Assembly (NCBI GenBank): GCA_002104945.1
Contig: MCFH01000024.1
Coordinates: 434,001-498,000, forward strand
Origin: Piromyces finnis
Taxonomy: Eukaryota; Neocallimastigomycota; Neocallimastigomycetes; Neocallimastigales; Neocallimastigaceae
Reading direction: 5' to 3'
Length of the DNA: 64,000 nucleotides
Under the pieces are notes generated by a model. The model searched no databases, was not told where the DNA came from, and saw only the letters and a program-made list of their open reading frames with translations. Made by a program: the position numbers and the translations under genes. Of the stretch, positions 1-14,800 are shown piece by piece (positions within the stretch are counted from its first letter, which is position 1; each line of letters begins with the position of its first letter).

Positions 1-1
1 T

Positions 2-1351
2 ATATCTGAAAGTATAAATGATGATACAATGAATATGAATGAATCTCCAAAAGATGTTGAAATTTCAGAAAATAAAAAATTGGAAGATAATATAAATATT
101 GGTATAACTATTTTTTTTATATGTTAATAATATATATTATTAAAATTAAAATTATTAATATCTAATTTTATATTATCTATATGTAAAATTATTTAGATGA
201 AATTATTTTAATAAATGAAAATATTAATAAAAATGAAAGAAATTCAGTAATTGTCACACCAAAATCTTCAAAAATAAGTTATAGTGATATAGATTTTTTC
301 AGTGATAATTTTAGTAAATATAAAAAACCTTTCGGAATTGATAAATGTAAGTTTATAAATATTAAATAAAATAACCAGTATAAATTATTCATTTATTAAT
401 AATGTTAAATATTAAATATGTATTTCAGTATTCATAGAAGAAACTCCAAATGCTAAATATTTCACAACAAATATTGATAAAGATGAATTATTTATAAATC
501 TATATAATAATTTAAAATCAGAAAAAATCGAAGAAAGCGTTTTTAGAAATTTGATTAGACTTTCTAATATTCAACAGGAAAGCAATATTCCAATAGAAAA
601 ATTAACAAAGATTAATGAATTGTGGAGTTCTTGGTTTGAAAGGATTTATTTAGTTCTAATTCAAAAATTACAAGTATATAATAATAATACAGATGAACAA
701 GAATATATATTATTACTTTTACAAAGTTTAATGAAGAATCAATCAGTATTCTTTAAAGGAAAAGAGAATGGTTTATATTGTTTAATTAATCAATATATGT
801 ATAAAAAACCAGAAGAAATATATATAACAACAGAAAATACTCTTAAAGTATATTCTCAATATTTAGATAAAGTATCATGCTTGAAAAGCATTTTAAATTA
901 TTTGAATAGGCAATTTAGTTTTAATGTTGATTCTAATTCTTTCTATGATCAAAATATGAAACTCTCATATCGTTCAACCTCTGAAAGTTTTGCTTTTGAG
1001 AATTTAAGTCAAATTATAGCACGATTCAATCAAAATGAATTACAAAAATATCTAAATGACATTCAATTAATTTTATCAAAGGTAAAAAAAAAAAAAAAAA
1101 AAAAATCATATTTTATTAATATTATCGAAACTTTATTTTACAAGTAAAATCTAATTGAAATATTATTAAATTAATTTATTTTTTAATAGGGTTTATCTTC
1201 TATGTCAACGGATATTCGTAGAACTGTAATTGATTGTTGTATTTGTATCCATAAAATTTTAAGGGAGGACGAATGGATACAATTTTTTAATAAATTTACT
1301 CTTGTTAATCAGGTCTTAATTAAAATATTTATTGATCAATTGAGAGAGTGA
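2..1351 (+). CDS. CLASP-like microtubule-associated protein, C-terminal part
   Basis: This is the 3' part of a spliced gene that enters from the left edge. I read four exons: 2-101, 197-346, 429-1081 and 1190-1351 (TGA stop). Each junction has GT and AG ends, and the phases join (1, 1, 0). The first visible exons are acidic and Ser/Asn-rich linker. The last two form an alpha-helical, HEAT-like module. Its end, with STDIRRTVIDCCICIHKILR followed by an FNKFT...QVLIKIFIDQ helix, resembles the last TOG-like domain of CLASP/Stu1 proteins, where a V-R-K-T-V helix precedes the terminal helix. CLASPs stabilise microtubule plus ends and spindle fibres. The family call rests on this C-terminal pattern alone; another HEAT-repeat protein is possible. 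The poly-A run after 1081 lies in the intron, so the continuous frame through it to about 1147 is not the true end. Confidence 0.6.
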
Positions 1352-2748
1352 AATAGTTAAATCTATAGATCTTCAAAATATTTAATTTGTAAAATATAAA
1401 CTTTAATATATATTTCAAATTTTCATTGTATTTATTATATTCATTATAATTTACAATTATTTTTAAAAATACTATCTATCATTTCAAATATAGTTATTTA
1501 AATCTATTATTAAATTAATTATTTATACCAAAATTAAAAATTATATCAATAAATAAAAGTAAAATATTATTTAGGAAAAATTTTAAAAAATTTTTTGTAT
1601 TCCAATATCTTGATAAACCTTATTAATTATAATATATTCATTTAATTTAATTATTAATTTAATTTATATTAAAAAAAGTTGATTATTTTCCCTTTTTTCC
1701 ATTAAAAAAATTTTTTTTAATTTAAAATAAAATGGATACAAATTATTATTTTGATTTGTTTAATGAAAAAATATTATTACTATAATATATGTATATTACT
1801 AACTCTTAAAAAAAAAAAAAAAAAAAAAGGAAAAAAACATAATGACATATAAATGAGTAAGAAAAAATTAACAATACCATTATTCATAATATAGAAATAT
1901 ATATTATTTATATCTTAATTTCTAATTAAATCAATATATATATTTTAATATCAACAACTAAAGTACAACTACTAATATTATTAGATTTTACACAAGGATT
2001 AATATCAAAATTTGAAAAAAATGAATTTTCATACATTATTCGAGATTCTTATGCAATAATTTATATTTTTAATGATTATAGAAAATTTTTTATTATTTAT
2101 GGCAAAGTTATAATAATTAGCTATTACAATTATTTCATCTTTAAAAATTATATTTATAATCAATTATTTTAAACACTGAAAATATATTTAATTTACAATA
2201 TTATTATTTAACATAATTTACAATATTATTATTTTTATATTGGAAACTAATAAAGCATTTCTTAATTGTTGATCTATTAAATGATAATATTAAAATTTCC
2301 AATTATTTTTATTCATCTTTTTTAATAATTAAATAATTTAATTATATATTGGATATAAAATAATTATGTAATTTTAGTCATATATAATGATATGCTTTTT
2401 TTTATTAATAAGAAACAAAATATTAAAAATGAAAAATGAGAAATATATATATTTAATGTTATAAATCGCTTTTTTTTTTTACAATTTATTTAATACTTTT
2501 AATATATAATAGTTATATATATGAAAAAAATAAAAAATCTTCAATTTAAATTATATTAATTTTTTATATCATCAAAATTTAAAATTTAAAAATTTAAAAA
2601 TTTAAAAAAAAAAATTATGTATACAAAATAAACCAATCAAAATATAAATATAAATATTTTTTTTATTTTTTTGTATTATTTGTATAAATTATATTTATCA
2701 ATTTTTTAAGTATATTATTTAAAGATATATTTTTAAAAATAAGTAAAA
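1352..2748. other. Intergenic, AT desert
   Basis: No reading frame with gene-like composition was seen on either strand. The stretch holds homopolymer A/T runs (for example an A run near 1808-1828) and the presumed 3' UTR and promoter of the flanking same-strand genes. Individual promoter elements cannot be told from background at this composition. Confidence 0.6.
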
Positions 2749-5700
2749 ATGGCAAACAACAAAAGAAATAGAAAGTTTAAAGGGAAAAATAAAAAACAAA
2801 AGGATGATGTTGATGTTTTAGATGTTTATTCAGAAGATAATGAAAGAAAAGAAAAAGGAAATTTCGATGAAATGGAAAATATGGAATATGAAAATCAAGA
2901 TATTGATATAGACGATGATGAAGAAATTGATGAAGACGAAGCTTTTGATTCAGAAGATGAAAAGAAATATGGTGTATTTTTTGAAGTAATTGTCGGACAT
3001 TTTGAAATTATTTAATATTAAAATACTTAAAATATTAATAAAACTTAAATATAAATATTTTCTATATAATTATAATTGTTAAAACATAAATAATTAAATT
3101 TATGTATATATAAATATATATGAAATGTACATTTTAAATTAAAAATAAAATAAAAATAAATAATGTGGTAATAGGGAAAGGAAGATGAAGACGAAGATGA
3201 AGAAGATGAAGATGAAGAAGAATATTCAGATGATGGAGAAGGTTATGATTTATCAGAAATGTTAAATGATAATGTTGGTGAATCTTCATATAAGAAACAA
3301 GAAAAATCTCTTTTACCAATACATAATGAAGAATTTGAAGAATATGCTGAAGGAATGAGTGATATTGAAAGTGAAAATGAAGAAGAAAATGATAATGATG
3401 ACAATGATGATAATTTAGTTTCATTTATAGATTCATTAGATTCAAATAAAAGAAAAAGTGAATATGAATTAGATAAAGATGAAGCTAGACAAATTAAGAG
3501 ACATAAGGATATCATTACAGAAGCATTTGATGAATCCGAATACAATCTTCAACCAAAAGCTAAACAAGGTATTTTTTTAATAATATTATAATTTTTATAA
3601 AAAAATTTTTTTTTTAAAAGTGTCAAGCAAGAAATAAAAATTTCTATACCTAATATATTATCAAATATAATAAATAATTATAGGTAAAAAATTAGATATT
3701 AAAGACTTTGTTGGTGCTTTAAGTGATGAAGTAGGTTTTGGTAATTTAAAGAAACAATTAGTTCAATTAGAAAAACCAAGTAAAATAGTTCAAAAAGAAG
3801 TTTTAAATGCCCCATTATCAAAAAGAGAACAAGATAGATTAGAAAGAGAAGTTGCATATGAACAAACTAATAAAGAAGTCAGTAAATGGACTCATATTGT
3901 AAAGAAAAATAGAGAAGCTGATCATATTGTATTTAATAATGATGAACAAAAAAAAGTTAGAACTAATGCTTCATTAACTACTCACTTTAAAGTATGTTTT
4001 ATATATTCATGTTTAATAATAAGAATTTTATATATTTAATTTGAAAATGGTTATTAACAATTATTTTTAAATAAAACAAAAGCCTGAAACTTCATTAGAA
4101 TCTGAAATTACTAAATTAATGGAAGATGCTGGTGTTACAGAAAAGAAGGAAGCAAAATTCGAAGAATTAGAATTAAATAAGGTTTCCCCAGAAGAAGTAA
4201 GTTTATAAATTTTTATTTTTAATCTTTTTTTTTCCTTATTAGAAATAAAATTCTGAAAATGTAATTTTTTAAATAAATATATAAAATTATTAGATTAAGG
4301 AACGTCGTAGAGAATTACAAAGAATGAGAAGTCTTCTTTTCTATCAAGAACAAAAAATGAAAAAAGCTGCTAAAATTAAGAGTAAAGCTTATCATAGAAT
4401 TTTAAAGAAGGAAAAACAAAGGAAGCAAAGTGAATTATCACTTGAGCAACTTGAAGAATTAGATCCAGAATTAGCAGAAAAAGAAAGAATGAAGCTTGAA
4501 ACCGAAAGAGCTAGAGTAATTAATTACATAAATAATACTATTTAAAAATAATATGTATAGACTTCTTTTTTTTTATTTTATTTTATATTAATTTTATAAA
4601 ATTATATAAATATAAATATAAAAACAATATTTATTATTTAAAGGAACGTGTTACATTAAGACACAAGAATACCGGTAAATGGGCAAGAAGAATGTTACAA
4701 CGTGGAAATGATGTCAATGAAGAAGTAATATTTTTAATAAGATATAATAGAAGAGTGCTTAAACTACAATAGAAAAATATAAAACTGATAAAGTTTACTA
4801 ATAACCATAAAAATATATTTAAAACATTAATTTTAATATAGACAAGACAAGCAATTATTGATCAATTAAATCAACATGAAAATCTTAAGAGAAAGATTCA
4901 AGATGCTGATGAAGATTCAGATGGATTTAATAGTAATGATGAATCCTACGATGATAATGTTGATACTATCAAAGAAAGAACTTTACAACAATTAAATCAA
5001 ATGGAAGAAGATATTGATAATGAAGAAAAGCCACAAAAGGGTATATTTGCTATGAAATTCATGCAAAAAGCATTTGAAAAACAACGTAGTGAAGCCAAAC
5101 AAAATATTATAAATATGAGAAAGGAAATGGAAGAAAATGAAAAGTTATTAAATGACGATTCTGATAATGAAACTAATGAAAACAAAGATGAAAGCAATGT
5201 TAATGTTATTAATACTGGTAGAATGCAATTTTCAAAGGTATTATTTAAATATTAATTTTTTATTAAACACTACAATTTAATAATATTATTTAAAATTTTT
5301 ATTTTTATTTATTTTTTTTTTTTTTTTTTGAAAAATTCTAAATTCAAAATAAAAAGGGAAATAAGGTCAAAAATGACGATGATGAAAGTGATGCTGAAGA
5401 ACAAAAACCAATTAACATTACAACTTCAAGTTCACTTAAAGTATCTGGTCCAATTAATGTTAATATAAAATCAGAAGAATTAAAACCAGTATTTGAAGTC
5501 GAAGATTTTAAGGTATATATATAATTATTAAAATTAAATACTTTTTTTTTTTTAAAAAAAAAAAAAAAACATTATTAATAATTTAATCCGTAATTTTTAA
5601 ATGTGAATAGGTTGATGAAGAAGAAAACCCATGGTTAGGGGATAGTGAAAATTTAGTCCAAGAAAGCAAAAAGCATGTTAGCTTAAATTCCAAGAGTAAT

Positions 5701-6731
5701 AAGCAACAAAAGGCCCTTGAAAAATTAAGTCAAGAAAAGAAAAAGGCTAATAAGAGTAATGTTCTTAACAATGAAATTAACTTTGATGAAATGAAAAAAT
5801 TAGAACATATCGAAGAAACAAGTAATTTTTTTTTTAGTGTTCAATATTATTATATATAAATAATAATGGAAATTTAATTTTATTGTATTAATTTATATTT
5901 ATGAATGAAATAATAAATTTGTAATATTAATCTTTTTTGTCAAATACATTATATATATTTAATTTTTTTAGCTGCAAAATTATCAATTGCTCAAGATCAA
6001 GATCAAGAAAGCTTCAAGAAACCAAATGAAAGTATTAAGGAAACCTTAGAAAAAGAAAAGAGTGAAGAAGAACAATCAAAACAAATTGATGATATAGTGG
6101 CAGGATTAGCTACAGAAAATAGTAATGATGTTGAAGAAGATAATTTCCAATCCATTACAAGAGGTGATCTTTTACAAATGGCCTTTTCTGAAAATGATGT
6201 ATTTGAAGAAGAATTTAATGATGAAAAACAACAATTAATTGATGAAGAAAATGCCCCAGAAACTGAAGATGCATTACCGGGATGGGTAGGTTTCATATAC
6301 ATTTTATATTTTAAATATATAAAATAATTATAATTAATTAGTATATTAATAATACTATTATTTAGGGTTCATGGTCAGGTAAAGGTGTTAAGAAGAGAAA
6401 GAAGAAGGTTCAAAAGGTTGAAAAGAAAAAACCTAATAATAATCGTAAAGATGCTAAATTAAAGAATGTTATTATTAATGAACGTAGAATTAAGAAATCA
6501 GTAAAATTAATGGTTAGTGACGTACCACATCCATTCGAAAACAGAGAACAATACGAAAAGAGTTTAAGAGCTCCAGTTGGTAAAGAATGGACTACTGCTA
6601 ATACTCATAAAGAATCCATCAGACCAAGAGTCTTAACTATGCCTGGTAAAATTATTCATCCATTAAAATTCACAAAACAATTTTCAGATAAAAAACAAGA
6701 AAAGAAAAGACCTACCAAGAGTAGACTTTAA
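2749..6731 (+). CDS. UTP14: UTP14, SSU processome component
   Basis: A U3 snoRNP/small-subunit processome protein of 932 aa, close to the yeast length (about 900). In yeast Utp14 works in 18S rRNA maturation and activates the DEAH helicase Dhr1. Exons: 2749-2985, 3175-3568, 3684-3991, 4083-4196, 4294-4515, 4644-4724, 4842-5237, 5357-5512, 5611-5821, 5972-6285, 6366-6731. All phases join and the introns are 73-189 nt. The N-terminus is basic, then strongly acidic (D/E runs, residues about 20-180). Family signatures follow: LSKREQDRLEREVAYEQTN, a KERRRELQRMRSLL helix, ERVTLRHKNTGKWARRML, and near the C-terminus LPGWGSWSGKG, KDAKLKNVIINERR, VSDVPHPFENREQYEKSLR and a PRVLTMPGKIIHPL tail. The ATG is the first in frame and opens the basic N-terminus. 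Identity is very secure. The least certain junction is the first donor (2986), chosen because it alone gives an open, phase-0 join. Confidence 0.97.
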
Positions 6732-7465
6732 ATTATTATATCACTTTAATTTCCTTTTTTTATATATATATAAAGTATCATGGTATAATATATATATTTT
6801 TCTTTTAATTAATACTTTAGCCTATTTTTTTTAAGGAAAAAAAAATAGTAACCTATTGTTTATTTATTTATTAAGGATATTTATTCATTTAAAACATCTT
6901 TTTTTTCTTTCTTTCTTACTTTTGTATGTTATATCATTATAAATAAATCTTTTGATCCTTGATGATTATATAATAATAATATATAAATCAACATCTTTTT
7001 TTAATATAAATATTAATAGAATTAATAGAGTTAAGTCTTTCTATTATTTATTTTCATTTTTAATTAAATGATACAAATATTAATAAAGAATAAAAAAAAA
7101 ATATAACTATAATAATAATTATTTTCAACCATATTATTAAAGTATTAAAATAAGTATATATATCAAAGATTAACAAGACTAAAAAAATATTATATATTCA
7201 AGTTTAATTTTTTATTTTATTTTATTTTTTTTTATTTTAAATTGCATTATTTTATATATTGTATATACATTAAATGGAAAATTATTTGAATCTTATTATT
7301 AAATCCTTTATGTAAAGTTTATGATAAATTACTTTCTTTATAATTTATATTATTATTTGACTTTTTTGTAATTTTTAACAATTGTAGTATTGTATAATAT
7401 TACAATAGTAAAAATGATACTATTATAATTGATATTTATCCTTTTTAATCATTATATTTGTATTC
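6732..7465. other. Intergenic between convergent genes
   Basis: UTP14 (+) and the Nudix gene (-) converge here, so this should hold two 3' UTRs. It is AT-rich with poly-T and poly-A runs. No further gene was seen. Confidence 0.6.
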
Positions 7466-9385
<1,920 letters not shown>

Positions 9386-9953
9386 TTTAATTTAATATGT
9401 ATTAAAAATTTAATATCAGAAGAAAATAAAATAAAATAAAATAAAATAAAATAAAAAAAATTAAAAAAAAAAATTTTTTTCTGTATTTTAAAAAAAACTA
9501 ATTTGCCAATCTTTTCCAAAAAAAAAAAAAATAAATAAATAAAATAAAATAGTAAATATAAAATTACAAAACCATCTTAATAATCCTTTTTTAAAATATT
9601 GATGGTTTAATACTTAAAATTTTAAATAATACTTTAGTAAGTATTTTAACATTAAAGAAAATAAGTTGAAATTATACAAATTGATAATAAAAATTAATAT
9701 GAAAAGAAAGAAAAATATATAGACTTTTCATAATGAAATGATTATTTTTTATTTATATATTTATTTCTAGATTCATATATAAAAGTAATAATTATTTAAG
9801 TAATAAATATTTAAAATAAAAAGATATGACAGATATATTAAGTATGATATTATTGATATTATATTATATTATATATAATAATGTTTTTAAAAGTATTTAA
9901 TAGTGCTTTCATCAATAATTTATTATCTCAATTGATTTTATTAGCGTCTTGGC
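9386..9953. other. Intergenic, promoter side of the Nudix gene
   Basis: Lies between the FEN1 stop and the Nudix start, both on the minus strand. It holds a short AAAAT-type tandem (about 9425-9452) and long A/T runs. Nothing coding was recognised. Confidence 0.6.
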
Positions 9954-12121
9954 TTAAAACCTCCTCTCTTTGCCTTTTTAGTTTTTGGTTGAGCTTTTTC
10001 AGTTGCCTATTATTCATATTTATTTCATAAATTAATATATTACATTTGGAAAAAAAAAATATATATATATTCCTATTTTTTAGATTTTTAATATTATTTT
10101 ACATTACCTTTCTTTTAGTAGTAAGTTTGTTGCTTGGAATAGTTTTAAAGAAAGAATCAAGTCTACCTTGTGTAGCAACACCACTTAATTTTATTAATTT
10201 CTGAGTAGCCTTACGAACACGATCTTCGCTAATAATTTATTTTTATATTCATTAAATTTTCATTTAATAATTATATTCTTATATTATTATATTTCAATTA
10301 ACCTATATAAAAAAAAATATATAATATTATTATTATTTACTTGAATCCCTTTTCATAAACTAAGAACTTAACTATTTCTTCCTCGTTTGGTTTTTCCCAT
10401 TTTATCTGTTATTATTTATGTCAAATAAAATTAATATAATTTTATATAGGATTTTTTTTCTATTTATTTTTTTAAAAAAAAAAAAAAAAATAGCATTAAT
10501 GTTAATATATACATCAGATGGTGAGTATTTGTCGACTTCTGGATTTGTAAATAATTCTCTAGCTTCTTTATATTGCCAATCTTCTGGTATTGGGTATTTT
10601 TTGGTATCAATGTGTTGTAAAATAGTTTCAATATTTTTATATTGTTGAATTAATGCAACTGCACGTTTTGGTCCGATTCCTTGTATAGTTTCACAATAAT
10701 CACAACCCAATAAAATACATAAATCAATAAACTAATATATTTTTAAATAGTTATTGTTAATAATTATTTTCAAACTATTATTATTTTATTTATTATTATT
10801 ATTGTTGTTGTTGTTGTTGTTGTTGTTGTTATAATTTATTGATATATTACTTGTGAGCGGTCCATTTCTAATCCTTGTAAAACATTATCATAATGAATTT
10901 CTGAAATAGGCATTTTTCTAGCTTCACTAAATGTCATATGACGAAGTAATACTGGAGAACCAAATGTTAAGGTATCCATATCTTCAGAACATGCACCATA
11001 TACCTTTAAATATAATATATTTTAGTTTTATATAAATTTCAATTATTTTCCGTCCATTTATCAAATAATCTTAATTAAGCATGAAATGAATACATACAAC
11101 ATTGGATTTACAAAGTTCGGCACATTGAGCTTCAGCTTCACAAGGGGCCTATATATAAATATAAATAAGATTATTATTAAATATTTTAAATGATTTTGTA
11201 CAATAAAAATATAACAGTAAATTATAATTACACATATATAAGGTATTCCCATTGCTTTCAATAAACGTTGACATTCAGCATTATGTTCCTTGGTAACTTT
11301 TACTGTTCTTCTACTAAATTTTTCAATATCCTCAACATTTCCTATTATTTCAATAAATATTAAAAATTATAATATTAAATCACCATTTAGTTTTTTATTG
11401 CTATTATTGTTATTGTAGTTTTTTTTTTCTTTTATTTAAAAAGAAAAATAATTACCTTCTTCAATAGCTTTTTCCATATTTTTTTGAGCTTCTTCACGAC
11501 GTTCTAAACGTTTTGCTAACTATTAAAGTTTTGAGTATATTTTTTATATACAATAAGAATAATAAATTCAATTTAGGAACATTTAATTTTAGAAAGTCAA
11601 ATAGGCTATGTCTAATAATTAAATAATTAATTACTTCTCCGGATTTCATTGTTGGAGGTTTACCATCAAAAACATATAATGGTTTAATTCCATTTTCACA
11701 CATACGAATAGTACGATAAAAAGTACCCATTAAATGACTAATTAATTAAAAATTAAGATTTCGTATTTATTTTTTTTTCAGTTTATAATCCCAATTTTGA
11801 ACATTAATTTTAACAAATTTACCTTGTAATTTCCCCGTTATCATTAGTTAATTGTAAACCATCTGTTTGTCTAACTGCAATTAAAAATTGATATATACAC
11901 ATAGATGCATCAATAGCAACCTTTCTTCCAAAGTAATTTTTAATATCATTATCTTTTGTAGAATCTGGAGAATGATCACCAATAACTTTTGAAAGACTAC
12001 GAATTCCCTTTATTATTATTAAATATATAATTTTTCATTTAAAAATGACTATTGGTTGAAATTCAATATTATAATATAATATAACTGATAATTTTATTTT
12101 GAATAAAAGTGTTTTTACCAT
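9954..12121 (-). CDS. FEN1: Flap endonuclease 1
   Basis: Structure-specific 5' nuclease that removes flaps during Okazaki fragment maturation and long-patch repair. 375 aa (human 380) in 11 coding exons (transcript order): 12121-12119, 12007-11823, 11737-11635, 11519-11456, 11341-11232, 11148-11098, 11003-10851, 10731-10513, 10405-10341, 10228-10108, 10007-9954. All phases close. Landmarks: [20 protein letters not shown] (human D34), LYVFDGKPP (D86), [12 protein letters not shown] (E158, E160), [18 protein letters not shown] (D179, D181), [19 protein letters not shown] (D233 and the H2TH turn), and the PCNA-binding box QGRLDSFFK. The tail is short, basic and ends in RGGF. The first coding exon is only the ATG; the intron separates Met1 from Gly2. 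The join is supported because the mature N-terminus (G-I-R-S-L) is the conserved one. Confidence 0.97.
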
Positions 12122-13469
12122 GGTTGTTTAATATATTTTTAATTATTTTAGAATTATTAATAATACTACTAAAAAAAGAATAGAAAAATAAATCAAAAGG
12201 TTCAAAATTAATTTCTATATTTAAAGTTTTTTTTGAAAGATACATGAATTTTTTTTTTTTTTTTTAAAAAAAAAACTCAATAAATATAAATAAATGAATA
12301 AAATAAATAAATATTATTTATTAAATTATAAAATTTAGTTATTTATTTGTTTTATATTTATTCATTCATCCATTTATTATTATATAAATAATAATACTAA
12401 TAATAATTAAATAATTGACTATCTTTTCTCGTTTTAATTTTTAAAATCATATATTTATAAAAGTTTTTAATTTTTATTCTATATATAATATACAAAAATC
12501 CTATATATATAATATATAAAATCAACTTTTTTTTTTCCCTTTTTTAATAAGCTTTTATTTTTACTTTATCGGTTAATTGAAAAAGTATTTAATAAATCAT
12601 TAATAGTTTTAAAGTACATAAAAAGTATTTAATAAATCATTAATAATTTTAAAGTACATACTTTTTATATAAATTATAATAGAAATTGTTTTTAATATTT
12701 TTTTTTAAATATATCATAGGAATTAATTATATAATTCATTCATATTTGATGATTAAAAAAAAAAAGATATTTTAATTTTATATTTTAATACTTTTTTTTA
12801 ATAGAAAGTTTAATTCATTGAATATATAAACTTATTCAAGTTCACATTATAAATGGATAGTAAATATTTATATAATAATGCTAACTTTGAATTAAAAGCA
12901 ATAAATAATTCATATTAACTTTTAAAGAGTAAAAGAACATCTTTTGATTTGTCTTAATATTATTATAATATAAACATTTCCATAACATATTGCCATAGTT
13001 TTAATAATTTACATTATTTATATCAAAATTGAATAATAGAGTATAAAATATATATCGTTTGTCATTATTATTTTTAATGATTTAATAGAATCCCTTTCAA
13101 ATTAAATATTTTATATAATAAAAAATAAAAAATATAAATCTAATATTCATATTAAAATTATTACTTATATTCTAAATAATAATATGAAATGATGAAATGA
13201 ATGTAAAGTTTGTAAATTTTATATGCAAAAGCTAAATAATAAAAAGTCGTATTTTTTTATCATAAAATAACACTTTTTTTTTTTTTTTTTCTATACTACG
13301 AAGAAAGATAAAATAAACTTTTACTTTTTCTTTAAATAAAATCAACCAGTAATTAATGAATTGTCCCATTTTTAATAATTTTTAAAGATTAAGAGAAAGA
13401 TACATAAAAATAAAAATGTAAATAGGTTATTTTTATTATGAATAAAAAGATTTGAAATAAAACTTTAGT
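12122..13469. other. Intergenic upstream of FEN1
   Basis: FEN1 promoter side, then AT desert. It contains a T-run followed by an A-run (12249-12275) and the 40-bp tandem duplication listed separately. No coding sequence was recognised. Confidence 0.6.
12581..12660. repeat. 40-bp tandem duplication
   Basis: Two adjacent 40-bp copies (12581-12620 and 12621-12660) start with AAAAGTATTTAATAAATCAT and end with AAAGTACATA. They differ at one position (AATAG versus AATAA). The sequence is non-coding and lies 460 bp upstream of the FEN1 start codon. Confidence 0.95.
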
Positions 13470-13858
13470 AATCATGTTAAATTATAAAAATATTTTAAGA
13501 AGATATTCTACATTCTATACAACTTACCAATTGCAATATCAATAGCATTATTATTTAATTTAATACCGATATTAATAAAATTTTAAACATTTGTTATATC
13601 ATCCCTTTTTATGACATAATAGAGGATATTATGACCGTTTCTATCCTCTTTATTAATATCGAATATATTCTATTAAATAATTAAAAATTTCAGTAAAATC
13701 ATTAGCATAAGAAGATATTAATCATTTTTATTAAAAATAGAACAACTAATGATATTATTTTTGAAATAAATTGTTAGTTCAGAAATATTATCTTCTTCAA
13801 TAAGTTTGTTTATATCATTAAATTTTTTATTATTATCTATGGAATCTGTGGAAATCAT
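13470..13858 (-). pseudogene. Deleted, inverted ankyrin gene relative
   Basis: Read on the minus strand from an ATG at 13858, this encodes DINKLIEEDNISELTIYFKN, close to NELIEKNKTSELIDYLKN of the ankyrin pseudogene at 15.7 kb. After a stop and a missing middle part it resumes with SSYANDFTEIFNYLIEY and EDRNGHNILYYVIKRDD. These match ASYVNDSTDIFNYLLEY and KDRNGHNILYYAIEKND of that gene. Then follow FINIGIKLNNNAIDIAI (relative: FINIGIELNNDAINIAI) and a trace of the EILLKNGYN segment. In-frame stops and frameshifts break it, so it is a pseudogene. It is an internally deleted paralogue lying in inverted orientation about 2 kb from the longer copy. Confidence 0.75.
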
Positions 13859-14339
13859 TTTTATAAAATAAAAAATATCTTTTTTCCTCTCTTTTTTTTA
13901 TTTAATTTTTAAAATAATTTATAGTTATTTTTGAAATAAACAGTGATTAGGTTCAATGGTATAATAGAACTTTAGAGGTTTAATATGTGTTTTTAAATGA
14001 GTTCTATTTATTTATTTTATTTTGATTAAATTCCTGAACTTTTCAGCTTCTCGTTTAACTTAATTTTTTATAAAATTACTCTTTCTTTTCTTTTTTTAAT
14101 ATATAAAGAAATATATAAATTAGATATAATAAAATGAAGTTTTCAATAGATTTGAATGAAATGTTAATAATGTAATACAAATTAGTATCATAATGTTGTG
14201 TAACACTATATTTAAAAAATAATGTTAAGATTTAAGAATAAAACACATAAAATATTATATATAATCCTTTCAAGAGATAAGAATAGAAATGAGAATATTT
14301 TAAATAATAATAATTATTTTAAATAGAATAGGTAACTAG
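13859..14339. other. Spacer in the ankyrin/copia island
   Basis: AT-rich spacer with no recognised gene. A short tRNA A-box-like string near 13951 was considered and rejected. Confidence 0.5.
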
Positions 14340-14800
14340 ACATACAAGTTTCATATAGAACAACCTTTGACATTTTTATACCATACAATGGTGCTGTTAA
14401 AATCCAAAGACAAGGGTAGCCTTGAAGAAGCAAATATTGTATAAGATATAATACGTTGATTCTTAAAAAATATATCAATTTCAATGAATATATAAAATTA
14501 CTAATTAAACTTTTGAAAACCCATTTTGACATTAGAATATCGTTATATATATCTTTGTTGGTCACTTATGAGTTAAATATAGTTTTTTTGAATAGAATAA
14601 GAAATGTTTGTATTTCTTAAGAAAATTGCTAATGGAAAAAAGGTACTTTTAAAAGTTTTGAATAATAGCAGGTTTAAGAGATAAATCTTTATCTAATGGT
14701 ATACCAATTATAACAATCAATAATTGAAATGGATTTACCAAATTAAATATTGGAGTCTTTTTCTTTGAAAATCTTTTGATTCAGAATGAAATACTATCAT
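14340..14800 (-). mobile_element. Ty1/copia-like RNase H remnant
   Basis: The minus strand shows, in the order expected for the end of a copia Pol, short stretches in shifting frames. IPLDKDLSLKP (near 14700) corresponds to the conserved P-L-D segment after the reverse transcriptase. YLFPLAIFLRNTNISYSIQ corresponds to the S-L-L-Y-L...T-R-P-D-I-S-Y-A-V segment. TNKDIYND...WVFKSLISNFIYSL (about 14565-14480) corresponds to the H-W...K-R-I-L-R-Y-L-K helix. LDFNSTIVWYKNVKGCS (about 14400-14360) corresponds to the P-I-V-W-Y-S-K-K-Q segment. Frameshifts and stops separate the pieces, so it is long dead. No LTRs were recognised. The call is a by-eye family match and needs a profile search. Confidence 0.45.

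Noticed and set aside
3134-3545. His- and Ser-rich minus-strand frames inside UTP14
   Set aside because: They are antisense shadows of the acidic exon.
13940-14020. tRNA-like string with an A-box-like GGTTCAATGGT
   Set aside because: No B box at the right distance and no acceptor stem could be paired.
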